Shown here one piece after another: positions 1 to 5,223 of a stretch of DNA of 8,902 nt; the first letter of the stretch is position 1; each line of letters opens with the position of its first letter. The notes under the pieces are model-generated. The model made no database searches, was not told the origin of the DNA, and saw only the letters and a list, made by a program, of their open reading frames with translations. The position numbers were made by a program, and so were the translations under genes. The stretch is from Flavobacterium sp. (lineage in GTDB: Bacteria; Bacteroidota; Bacteroidia; Flavobacteriales; Flavobacteriaceae), in NCBI GenBank assembly GCA_003449615.1, contig DMHA01000391.1, positions 1-8,902 on the forward strand, read 5' to 3'.

Positions 1-117
1 TAGAAAATTAACCTCTATAATTATCTCAACATTGTTCTTAGTCAAAAAAGTGAAAATATCTTTAATGATGGGTTCTGTACTATTTTGATAATATTGACCG
101 TAAATGGCTATTTTCAT
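1..117 (-). CDS. nadK: NAD kinase, N-terminal 39 codons (runs off left edge)
   Basis: Reading leftwards from the ATG at 117, the frame is open to the window edge and begins MKIAIYGQYYQNSTEP, followed by IIKDIFTFL. I recognise this as the usual N-terminus of Bacteroidetes ATP-NAD kinase, the cytoplasmic enzyme that phosphorylates NAD to NADP. The catalytic GGDG motif and the NAD-binding domain would lie outside the window, so function rests on the N-terminus and on gene order. The start lies only 3 bases after the stop of the CBS-domain gene, so the two are almost certainly one transcript and may be translationally coupled. The order CBS protein then nadK, divergent from pdxJ, is one I recall from Flavobacterium genomes. 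Confidence 0.85.
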   Translation of the reverse strand, partial: MKIAIYGQYYQNSTEPIIKDIFTFLTKNNVEIIIEVNFL

Positions 118-120
118 TTA

Positions 121-780
121 TTAGATATTAAGATATTTGTCTAAATAATCCGAGCGTTCCTTTAAGGTGTTGATGTAATTGTCTTCATAATGTTCCGAAA
201 TAATTTCGTAGTTGTATCTTCTAAAAGATTGTATGATTTCGTTCATTACGCCTAAACTAATTTTTATGGTTACTTGTGTGTAAACTGAATCAGCTTCTGA
301 CACAAATATGCCCAGTATTTTGCCATTATTGCTTTCGATGATTTGAGTGATTTCTCCCATCGAATATCCTAAGGTGCTTTTTTGAACTACCAGAATTCCG
401 CCTGATTCTTGCAAAAAAGGAGTTTCGTGAAAAAAATTTAGAATATCTCTAATTTCATAATAACCTAGATATTGGTTTTTTTGATCCAAAACTGGGACTA
501 AATTGGAATGATTTTTAGCAAAAACTTCTAAAACATCGAGCCAAATCATATTTTCTCTTGCAAAAAAACCTTCGAGAGAATAGCGATAATCTAAAACTTT
601 CTTGAAAGTATCGAATGTTTCGATATCATCTGAAGCGATGCTACCAATGTAAATTCCTTCTTCGACCACAGGAAAATGTGAAAAAGTTAATTCATCAAAA
701 AAGTCTTGAACAGTCGAAATAGTTTCCTGACCGTCAATCGCTTTGTAATCGTTGGTAATATAGTTTGTAATCTCTGTCAT
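121..780 (-). CDS. CBS-domain pair protein with C-terminal ACT-like domain (AcuB-like layout)
   Basis: A 219-residue soluble protein with no signal peptide or membrane segment. Residues about 5-60 form a first CBS repeat, with FSHFPVVEEGIYIGSI as its core. Residues about 70-118 form a second, with SNLVPVLDQKNQYLGYYEI. Paired CBS repeats (a Bateman module) usually bind adenine nucleotides. Residues about 127-200 (GGILVVQKSTLGYSMGEITQ onward) look like an ACT-type ligand-binding fold. The order CBS-CBS-ACT resembles AcuB. The start at 780 gives a full first CBS repeat and faces the intergenic promoter region. The gene ends 3 bases before nadK, so an adenylate- or NAD-responsive role linked to NAD kinase is an attractive inference. 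No enzyme activity is visible and the ligand is unknown. Confidence 0.85.
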   Translation of the reverse strand: MTEITNYITNDYKAIDGQETISTVQDFFDELTFSHFPVVEEGIYIGSIASDDIETFDTFKKVLDYRYSLEGFFARENMIWLDVLEVFAKNHSNLVPVLDQKNQYLGYYEIRDILNFFHETPFLQESGGILVVQKSTLGYSMGEITQIIESNNGKILGIFVSEADSVYTQVTIKISLGVMNEIIQSFRRYNYEIISEHYEDNYINTLKERSDYLDKYLNI

Positions 781-812
781 ATATCAATCCTAAATATTTG
801 ATGCAAAATAAT

Positions 813-820
813 CAAAATTA
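813..820 (-). promoter_or_regulatory. Possible -7 box for the CBS-nadK transcript
   Basis: On the minus strand this reads TAATTTTG, an exact match to the Bacteroidetes -7 consensus TAnnTTTG. It would start transcription about 25 bases before the CBS gene ATG at 780. No TTG is seen at the usual -33 spacing, and the region is AT-rich, so a chance match is possible. Confidence 0.35.
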
Positions 821-846
821 TACAAAAACTGATGAATTTAACTTTG

Positions 847-854
847 TATTTTCG
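847..854 (+). promoter_or_regulatory. Possible -7 box for pdxJ
   Basis: The sequence TATTTTCG matches TAnnTTTG at all but one position, in a context (TTTG before, CAAAAT after) like that of many Flavobacterium promoters. A start near 861 would leave a leader of about 55 bases before pdxJ. No clear TTG lies 19-21 bases upstream. The call is weak and leans on the divergent gene arrangement. Confidence 0.3.
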
Positions 855-914
855 CAAAATTAAAAATAGAGTCGAAAACAATGCAATTGCTTCGTGCCTC
901 GAAATGATAAAATA

Positions 915-1628
915 ATGACAAAGTTAAGTGTAAATATTAACAAAATAGCCACTTTGCGAAATGCTCGTGGAGGAAATGTTCCCGATTTATTGAAAGTAGC
1001 CGCCGATATTCAAAAATTTGGTGGTCAAGGAATTACCATTCATCCTCGTCCCGACCAAAGACACATTCGCTATCAAGATGCCCGAGATTTAAAAAAAATT
1101 GTTTACACGGAATACAATATAGAGGGCAATCCCGAGAAAAGTTTTGTCGATTTGGTTCTCGAAATAAAACCCGAACAAGTTACTTTAGTACCCGATGCTG
1201 TCGATGCTATAACCTCAAATGCAGGTTGGGACACCATCAAACACAAAGATTTTCTTACTGAAATAGTTCAAGAATTTCAGCGTAACTTAATCAGAACTTC
1301 TATTTTTGTCGATCCCGTTATCGAAATGATTGAAGGCGCCAAAATTATTGGAACAGACAGAATAGAATTATATACCGAATCTTTTGCACTTGAATACAGT
1401 TTGGGAAACCAAAACGGAATTGGTCCTTATATAAAATCGGCAGTTTTGGCCAATGAATTGGGGTTGGGAATCAATGCTGGTCACGATTTGAGTTTGGATA
1501 ATATACAGTTTTTCAAACAAAATATACCAGAATTATTGGAAGTTTCCATTGGTCACGCATTGATTTCCGAAGCTATTTATCTGGGATTGGATAATGTAGT
1601 GAATATGTATTTGCAAAAGTTGAAATAA
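915..1628 (+). CDS. pdxJ: Pyridoxine 5'-phosphate synthase
   Basis: A 237-residue TIM-barrel enzyme of the DXP-dependent vitamin B6 pathway. It condenses 1-deoxyxylulose 5-phosphate with 3-amino-2-oxopropyl phosphate to give pyridoxine 5'-phosphate in the cytoplasm. Aligned from memory with E. coli PdxJ, the active-site set is present: H43 and R45 in GITIHPRPDQRH, H50, E70 in NIEGN, E151 in RIELYT, and H190 in NAGHDLS. The SIGHALI phosphate-site segment is at 211-217. The frame is open from 894, but I place the start at 915 because family members begin at MTKLSVNINK; the seven upstream residues look like leader. Where E. coli has Asp-His in NIDHIATLRN this protein has Asn-Lys (residues 9-10), which I believe is usual in Bacteroidetes. 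It leads a plus-strand run with the hydrolase and membrane protein genes. Confidence 0.95.
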   Translation: MTKLSVNINKIATLRNARGGNVPDLLKVAADIQKFGGQGITIHPRPDQRHIRYQDARDLKKIVYTEYNIEGNPEKSFVDLVLEIKPEQVTLVPDAVDAITSNAGWDTIKHKDFLTEIVQEFQRNLIRTSIFVDPVIEMIEGAKIIGTDRIELYTESFALEYSLGNQNGIGPYIKSAVLANELGLGINAGHDLSLDNIQFFKQNIPELLEVSIGHALISEAIYLGLDNVVNMYLQKLK

Positions 1629-1634
1629 AATTCC

Positions 1635-1685
1635 ACCACAAATTACACAAATTTTCACAAATTCTAATTTGTAAAAATTTGTGGT
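1635..1685 (+). repeat. Palindromic intergenic repeat with ACAAATT iterations
   Basis: Three direct copies of ACAAATT (1638-1644, 1647-1653, 1657-1663) are followed by two inverted copies of AATTTGT (1666-1672, 1676-1682). Bases 1646-1663 pair with 1666-1683 at 17 of 18 positions (mismatch C1656/A1673) around a 2-base tip. The outer ends ACCACAAATT and AATTTGTGGT are also inverted copies. It fills nearly the whole gap between pdxJ and the hydrolase gene. It resembles a dispersed Flavobacterium intergenic repeat of the type CCACAGATTACACAGATT that I recall. It could act as a weak terminator or mRNA-processing hairpin, but it lacks a GC-rich stem with a U tract. Confidence 0.8.
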
Positions 1686-1701
1686 TTAAAAAAACATCAA
1701 A

Positions 1702-2463
1702 ATGTTGTACTCAAAAATAGAAGGCACTAGCAAACCTTTGTTAATTCTCCACGGATTTTTGGGGATGTCCGATAATTGGAAAACTATGGGAATGCAGTTT
1801 GCTGCCAATGGATTTCAGGTTCATCTGTTGGATTTGCGCAATCACGGCAAGAGTTTCCATTCGGATGAGTTCAATTATGAGATAATGGTTCAAGATGTTT
1901 TCGATTATTGTCAAGCCAATAATCTAGAAAAAGTTAATATTTTGGGACATTCGATGGGAGGAAAAACAGCAATGCTCTTTGCAACAACCCACCCTGAAAT
2001 GTTAGAAAAATTAATTGTTGCCGACATTGGTCCAAAATTTTATCCGCAACATCATCAAACTATTTTGGAGGGATTGAATGCAGTCGATTTTTCGTTAAAA
2101 CCAAGCCGAAGCGAAGTCGAAGAAATAATTTCAAAATACATTACCGATTTTGGTACTAGGCAGTTTTTGCTAAAAAACCTGTATTGGCAGGAGCCTGGAC
2201 AATTGGCATTTCGATTTAATTTGGCCGTATTCAACAAAAAAATTGACGAAATTGGACAACCGCTTCCTGAGAACACTATTTTCAGTAAACCAACGCTTTT
2301 TATTCGTGGCGGAAATTCCAATTATATTTTGGACGATGACTTTGAAACCATAAAAAATCATTTTCCAAATTCCTCAACAGAAACAATTCCAAATGTGGGT
2401 CATTGGCTTCACGCCGAAAACCCGCAACTGTTTTACGAACTAACAAGTTCGTTTTTAAAATAA
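1702..2463 (+). CDS. Alpha/beta hydrolase, YbfF-like esterase
   Basis: A 253-residue alpha/beta-hydrolase fold protein, full length for the YbfF-type esterase group, with no signal peptide and therefore probably cytoplasmic. The oxyanion-hole motif LHGFLG is at 16-21 and the nucleophile elbow GHSMGG at 82-87, with S84 as nucleophile. The histidine is H234 in VGHWLHAENP. The acid is probably D108 in VADIGP, the position used in E. coli YbfF, where the acid follows strand 6; D211-D213 sit at the classical position and are the alternative. The LRNHGKS segment at 45-51 is also typical. Substrate is not predictable; YbfF relatives cleave short acyl esters and thioesters. The gene sits 73 bases after pdxJ across the palindromic repeat and 29 bases before the membrane-protein gene, so it is probably co-transcribed with both. 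A PLP-pathway role is not implied. Confidence 0.88.
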   Translation: MLYSKIEGTSKPLLILHGFLGMSDNWKTMGMQFAANGFQVHLLDLRNHGKSFHSDEFNYEIMVQDVFDYCQANNLEKVNILGHSMGGKTAMLFATTHPEMLEKLIVADIGPKFYPQHHQTILEGLNAVDFSLKPSRSEVEEIISKYITDFGTRQFLLKNLYWQEPGQLAFRFNLAVFNKKIDEIGQPLPENTIFSKPTLFIRGGNSNYILDDDFETIKNHFPNSSTETIPNVGHWLHAENPQLFYELTSSFLK

Positions 2464-2492
2464 ATATTTTACTTTTGAAAAAAATAAAAACT

Positions 2493-2837
2493 ATGAAACT
2501 TCTTCTAAAAATTCTAATCACATCGGGTTTGGTACTGCTTATTTCCCATTTTATGACTGGTGTTCACGTTCCAAACTTTCTAACCGCTTTGCTGGTTGCC
2601 GTTGTTTTGGGGTTGCTAAATTTGTTTATAAAACCAATATTTGTTTTGCTGACATTACCGCTCACGGTTTTTACTTTGGGTTTGTTTTTATTGGTAATTA
2701 ATGCGATAATAATTTTGATTTGCACCAAAATTGTTGGAGGTTTTACTGTCGATACTTTTTTTACAGCCTTGTTGTTTAGTCTTGTATTGTCTTTGTCGCA
2801 GTCGATTTTGTATGCAATAATCGGAAAAGATAAATAA
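2493..2837 (+). CDS. Four-helix membrane protein of the 'phage holin family' type (PF04020-like)
   Basis: A 114-residue, very hydrophobic protein with four likely membrane helices at about 4-24, 28-46, 52-78 and 88-108. The segment LLNLFIKPIFVLLTLPLTVF (41-60) carries the N-x-x-I/L-K-P-I and TLPLTVFTLG signature of the YvlD / superfamily IV 'phage holin' group. The frame is open upstream, overlapping the end of the hydrolase gene, but the start at 2493 is chosen because MKLLLKILITSG matches the usual family N-terminus and lies after the hydrolase stop. Despite the family name there are no phage genes nearby, and chromosomal members in many bacteria are small inner-membrane proteins of unknown role. 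It is the last gene of the pdxJ run. Confidence 0.85.
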   Translation: MKLLLKILITSGLVLLISHFMTGVHVPNFLTALLVAVVLGLLNLFIKPIFVLLTLPLTVFTLGLFLLVINAIIILICTKIVGGFTVDTFFTALLFSLVLSLSQSILYAIIGKDK

Positions 2838-2890
2838 AATAAGGTAGAAATTAGAGCCTTAAAAGCTGTCAAAATACATCAATCAAAAAC

Positions 2891-2921
2891 TTGTATGGGT
2901 TGTAAAATTTTTATAATTTTG
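2891..2921 (+). promoter_or_regulatory. Bacteroidetes-type promoter for tig
   Basis: A TTG at 2891-2893 and TAATTTTG at 2914-2921 (exact TAnnTTTG) are separated by 20 bases, the expected spacing for the Bacteroidetes primary sigma factor. Transcription would begin near 2926-2929, leaving a leader of about 30 bases before the tig ATG. The -7 box is inside the right arm of the hairpin at 2897-2927. Confidence 0.65.
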
Positions 2922-2927
2922 CAACCC
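2897..2927 (+). repeat. Inverted repeat overlapping the tig promoter
   Basis: Bases 2897-2909 (GGGTTGTAAAATT) pair with 2915-2927 (AATTTTGCAACCC) over 13 positions, with a single T-G wobble and a 5-base loop. The right arm contains most of the -7 element. In RNA from upstream it could form a hairpin at the end of the pdxJ-hydrolase-membrane protein transcript. In DNA the dyad could be an operator for tig. Only four T residues follow, interrupted by A, so terminator strength is doubtful. Confidence 0.6.
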
Positions 2928-2955
2928 AATTTTATTATATAAATTAACCAAGAAA

Positions 2956-4281
2956 ATGGATATTAAAAGAGTAGCATTAGACGCAGTAAACGAAACCATT
3001 GTAATGACAATTGTTCACATGGATTACAAAGGTCAAGTAGCCAAAAGAATAAACGAAAAGATGCCTTTGGCAACTGTAAAAGGTTTTAGAAAAGGACAAG
3101 TACCAAAAGAGCTGGTAGAAAAACAATACGGAAAAGCCATCAAACAAGAAGAAGTTAAAAAAGTGGTCGATTTGGCTTTGGAACGTTTCATAGCCTCAGA
3201 AAGACTGAACCTTTTAGGAACTCCTCTTGCCAAAGTAAACGAAGACTTGGATTGGTCTGCCGAAGAATTGGTTTTTGAATATGAAATCGGTTTGGTTCCT
3301 AATTTCGAATTGGATTTAGAAGCTAAAAATGAGATTGTAAAATATATAGTAAAAGCCGATGATAAATTAATCGACGGTCAAGTTGAACGCATTCAAAAAC
3401 AATTTGGGAATCCAATTCCTCAAGAAGTGGTTGTGGAAGGAGTTGATTTGAAAGGAATTTTTACTAATGAAACCGAAGGAATTGGAAACTCAACTACAAT
3501 TTCTTTATCCATTTTCAAAGACAAAGTTACTGCTGATCAATTCATTGGTAAAAAAGTAGGAGATGTCGTGACAGTAAATACAAAAGGTCTATTTGAAGAC
3601 GATCATCAATTGATGGATTACTTGAAAGTAGGTCACGATAATGTTCACGGTTTAGCAATTGATGTCGATTTTACTATCGAAGCCATCACGCTTTCTGAGC
3701 CAGCTGAATTGAACCAAGAACTGTTCGAAAAACTTTTCGGGCCTGGAAATGTGGCTACATTAGAAGAATTGAAAGTCAAAATCAAAGAAGATGCAGAAGC
3801 CCAATTTGCCCAACAAGCCGACCAAAAATTATTGGGCGATGTGACCGAGTTTTTAATCGAAAACACCAAATTCGATTTGCCAGCCGAGTTTCTTAAAAAA
3901 TGGTTGCAAACCGTTGGAGAAAAAAAATTATCTCCAGAGCAAGCCGAAGTAGAATATGCACGTTCTGAAAAAGGATTGCGTTTTCAATTAATTGAAGGCA
4001 GAGCAATGGCACAAAGTGATATTAAAATTACGTTTGAAGATTTGAAATCTTTTACCACAAAATCAATCCGTCAGCAAATGGCACAATTTGGACAAACCAA
4101 TCCTACCGACGAAGAAGTTCAAGGCATTGTAGCAAGAGTTTTGTCGAACCAAGAAGAAGTAAAAAGACTTTCAGACCAAGTAGTTGCCGAGAAGTTATTG
4201 GAATTGTTCAAGGAAAAAGCCAATCCAACCGTGAAAGAGGTGACTTATGAACAGTTTATTGCTGCTTCTTACGGAGAGTAA
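2956..4281 (+). CDS. tig: Trigger factor, ribosome-bound chaperone
   Basis: A 441-residue cytoplasmic chaperone that docks at the ribosome exit tunnel and shields nascent chains. The N-terminal ribosome-binding domain (about 1-115) contains GFRKGQVP at 43-50, the signature loop that contacts ribosomal protein L23. The middle region (about 160-245) aligns by position with the FKBP-type PPIase domain but keeps only pieces such as FIGKKVGDVVTVNTKGLF; the aromatic pocket residues and the IPGFE-like segment of active FKBPs are not seen. The C-terminal helical arms (about 255-425) are charged and long. The full length is close to the roughly 430-450 residues usual for the family. The ATG at 2956 follows a good promoter by about 35 bases. 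It is the first gene of tig-clpP-clpX, with its own promoter and probably its own terminator. Confidence 0.95.
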   Translation: MDIKRVALDAVNETIVMTIVHMDYKGQVAKRINEKMPLATVKGFRKGQVPKELVEKQYGKAIKQEEVKKVVDLALERFIASERLNLLGTPLAKVNEDLDWSAEELVFEYEIGLVPNFELDLEAKNEIVKYIVKADDKLIDGQVERIQKQFGNPIPQEVVVEGVDLKGIFTNETEGIGNSTTISLSIFKDKVTADQFIGKKVGDVVTVNTKGLFEDDHQLMDYLKVGHDNVHGLAIDVDFTIEAITLSEPAELNQELFEKLFGPGNVATLEELKVKIKEDAEAQFAQQADQKLLGDVTEFLIENTKFDLPAEFLKKWLQTVGEKKLSPEQAEVEYARSEKGLRFQLIEGRAMAQSDIKITFEDLKSFTTKSIRQQMAQFGQTNPTDEEVQGIVARVLSNQEEVKRLSDQVVAEKLLELFKEKANPTVKEVTYEQFIAASYGE

Positions 4282-4365
4282 ATTGAAGGTAGAGGTAAGG
4301 AGGTAGAAGTCGAATGTCGAATAATTTTATGATTTTATTTCAAATACAAGACAATAAAAATTAAG

Positions 4366-4373
4366 TATCTTTG
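4366..4373 (+). promoter_or_regulatory. Probable -7 box for the clpP(-clpX) transcript
   Basis: TATCTTTG is an exact TAnnTTTG match, in the TATCTTTG form common in Flavobacterium promoters. No TTG is found at the standard -33 spacing. The start point would be near 4379-4381, leaving a leader of about 90 bases that contains the hairpin at 4412-4443. Its last base is the first base of the left arm of the terminator hairpin at 4373-4411. Confidence 0.5.
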
Positions 4374-4411
4374 GGCGTCTGAAAAAAATATTTTTTTGAC
4401 GCTCTTTTTTT
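4373..4411 (+). terminator. Rho-independent terminator after tig, overlapping the clpP start region
   Basis: GGGCGTC (4373-4379) pairs with GACGCTC (4398-4404), with one G-T wobble. The enclosed A-run and T-run extend the stem, and seven Ts follow at 4405-4411. It lies about 90 bases after the tig stop. A transcript starting at the presumed clpP promoter would carry little or none of the left arm, so the hairpin should stop tig read-through while sparing clpP. Confidence 0.7.
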
Positions 4412-4443
4412 AAAGCTTCCAGCTTTTAAAGGCTGGAAGTTTT
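4412..4443 (+). repeat. Hairpin in the clpP leader
   Basis: CTTCCAGC (4416-4423) pairs perfectly with GCTGGAAG (4432-4439). The whole of 4416-4439 is a palindrome except for one T-G pair, and outer A/T pairs extend it to 4412-4443. It directly follows the T tract of the previous hairpin and ends 25 bases before the clpP ATG. It may be a second terminator, a leader structure, or a dispersed palindromic repeat. Confidence 0.7.
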
Positions 4444-4468
4444 AACCAACTTTTAAACTTTAAAAAAA

Positions 4469-5143
4469 ATGAACTACGGGAAGGAATTTAAAAAATTTGC
4501 TACAAAACACCAAGGCGTAAATGCTATGTACTACGACAAAATTGTAAGTGCAATGACGCCTACAAATTTGACTCCAAATATTATTGAAGAACGTCAATTG
4601 AATGTTTCGATTTTGGATGTTTTTTCGAGATTGATGATGGATCGAATTATTTTCTTGGGAACAGGAATCGATGATCAAATTGCCAATATCGTTCAAGCAC
4701 AATTGCTTTTCCTAGAAAGTGCCGATGCCTCAAAAGACATTCAAATTTACTTGAATTCTCCCGGCGGAAGCGTTTATGCAGGATTGGGAATTTATGACAC
4801 CATGCAATACATCAAGCCTGACGTAGCCACCATTTGCACTGGAATGGCAGCCTCTATGGGAGCAGTTTTGTTGTGTGCAGGAGCCGCAGGTAAACGTTCG
4901 GCATTGCCACATTCGAGAGTGATGATTCACCAACCATCGGGCGGAGCACAAGGTGTTGCCACCGATATGGAAATCAACTTGCGTGAAATGTTGAAATTAA
5001 AAGACGAATTGTATCAAATTATTTCACACCATTCAGGACAAACTTTCGATAGGGTTCACAAAGACAGTGAGCGCGATTATTGGATGATTGCCGATGAAGC
5101 CAAGGAATACGGAATGATTGATGAAGTTTTAAGAAGAAGTTAA
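4469..5143 (+). CDS. clpP: ATP-dependent Clp protease, proteolytic subunit
   Basis: A 224-residue serine peptidase subunit that forms the tetradecameric ClpP barrel and degrades substrates fed in by ClpX. The catalytic triad is visible: S129 in GMAASMGA, H154 in MIHQPSGG, and D203 in ERDYWM. The NSPGGSVYAGLGIYD segment at 96-110 supplies the oxyanion and handle-side features. It has about 30 residues before the core that E. coli ClpP lacks in this form. I keep the start at 4469 because the beginning MNYGKEFKKFATKH matches what I recall of Flavobacterium ClpP; Met20 and Met29 are the internal alternatives, and the segment may be a removable propeptide. The gene has a presumed promoter and structured leader of its own and is followed after 80 bases by clpX. 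Confidence 0.96.
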   Translation: MNYGKEFKKFATKHQGVNAMYYDKIVSAMTPTNLTPNIIEERQLNVSILDVFSRLMMDRIIFLGTGIDDQIANIVQAQLLFLESADASKDIQIYLNSPGGSVYAGLGIYDTMQYIKPDVATICTGMAASMGAVLLCAGAAGKRSALPHSRVMIHQPSGGAQGVATDMEINLREMLKLKDELYQIISHHSGQTFDRVHKDSERDYWMIADEAKEYGMIDEVLRRS

Positions 5144-5159
5144 ATTAGATAACAGGTTT

Positions 5160-5223
5160 CAGATTTCAGTCGGCAGTTTTTTGCAATCTGAAATCTGCAA
5201 TCTAAAATCTGCAATCTAAAAAG
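5160..5223 (+). repeat. Inverted repeat and 14-bp tandem repeats between clpP and clpX
   Basis: CAGATTTCAG (5160-5169) is repeated in perfect inverted form at 5188-5197 (CTGAAATCTG). Overlapping this are three tandem 14-bp units: TGCAATCTGAAATC (5182-5195), TGCAATCTAAAATC (5196-5209) and TGCAATCTAAAAAG (5210-5223). The last unit ends at the base before the clpX ATG, so the repeat supplies the A-rich start region. No U tract follows, so termination is unlikely and clpP-clpX co-transcription is expected. Confidence 0.85.

Noticed and set aside
894..914. Upstream start for PdxJ adding seven residues
   Set aside because: The extra MPRNDKI is absent from the family N-terminus as I know it, which begins MTKLSVNIN at 915.
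2055..2321. Minus-strand open frames under the hydrolase gene
   Set aside because: They lie entirely opposite a well-supported alpha/beta hydrolase, have no recognisable motifs, and look like antisense shadows.
2493..2837. Prophage remnant suggested by the holin-family name together with KilA-N further right
   Set aside because: The two lie about 5 kb apart with the conserved tig-clpP-clpX cluster between them, and no integrase, terminase, capsid or attachment-site repeats are seen.
2564..2872. 102-residue minus-strand open frame opposite the membrane protein gene
   Set aside because: The plus-strand frame has clear family motifs and helices. The antisense product is Lys/Thr-rich, low in complexity and without a plausible start region.
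4284..4324. Purine-rich stretch with GGTAGAGGTAAGGAGGTAG and a GTCGAATGTCGAA doublet after tig
   Set aside because: It has GGAGG-like sequence but no start codon in useful position, and no stem. It reads as ordinary low-complexity spacer.
5182..5223. CRISPR-like array because of regularly repeated units
   Set aside because: The units are directly tandem at 14 bp with no unique spacers, only three copies, and no cas genes nearby.
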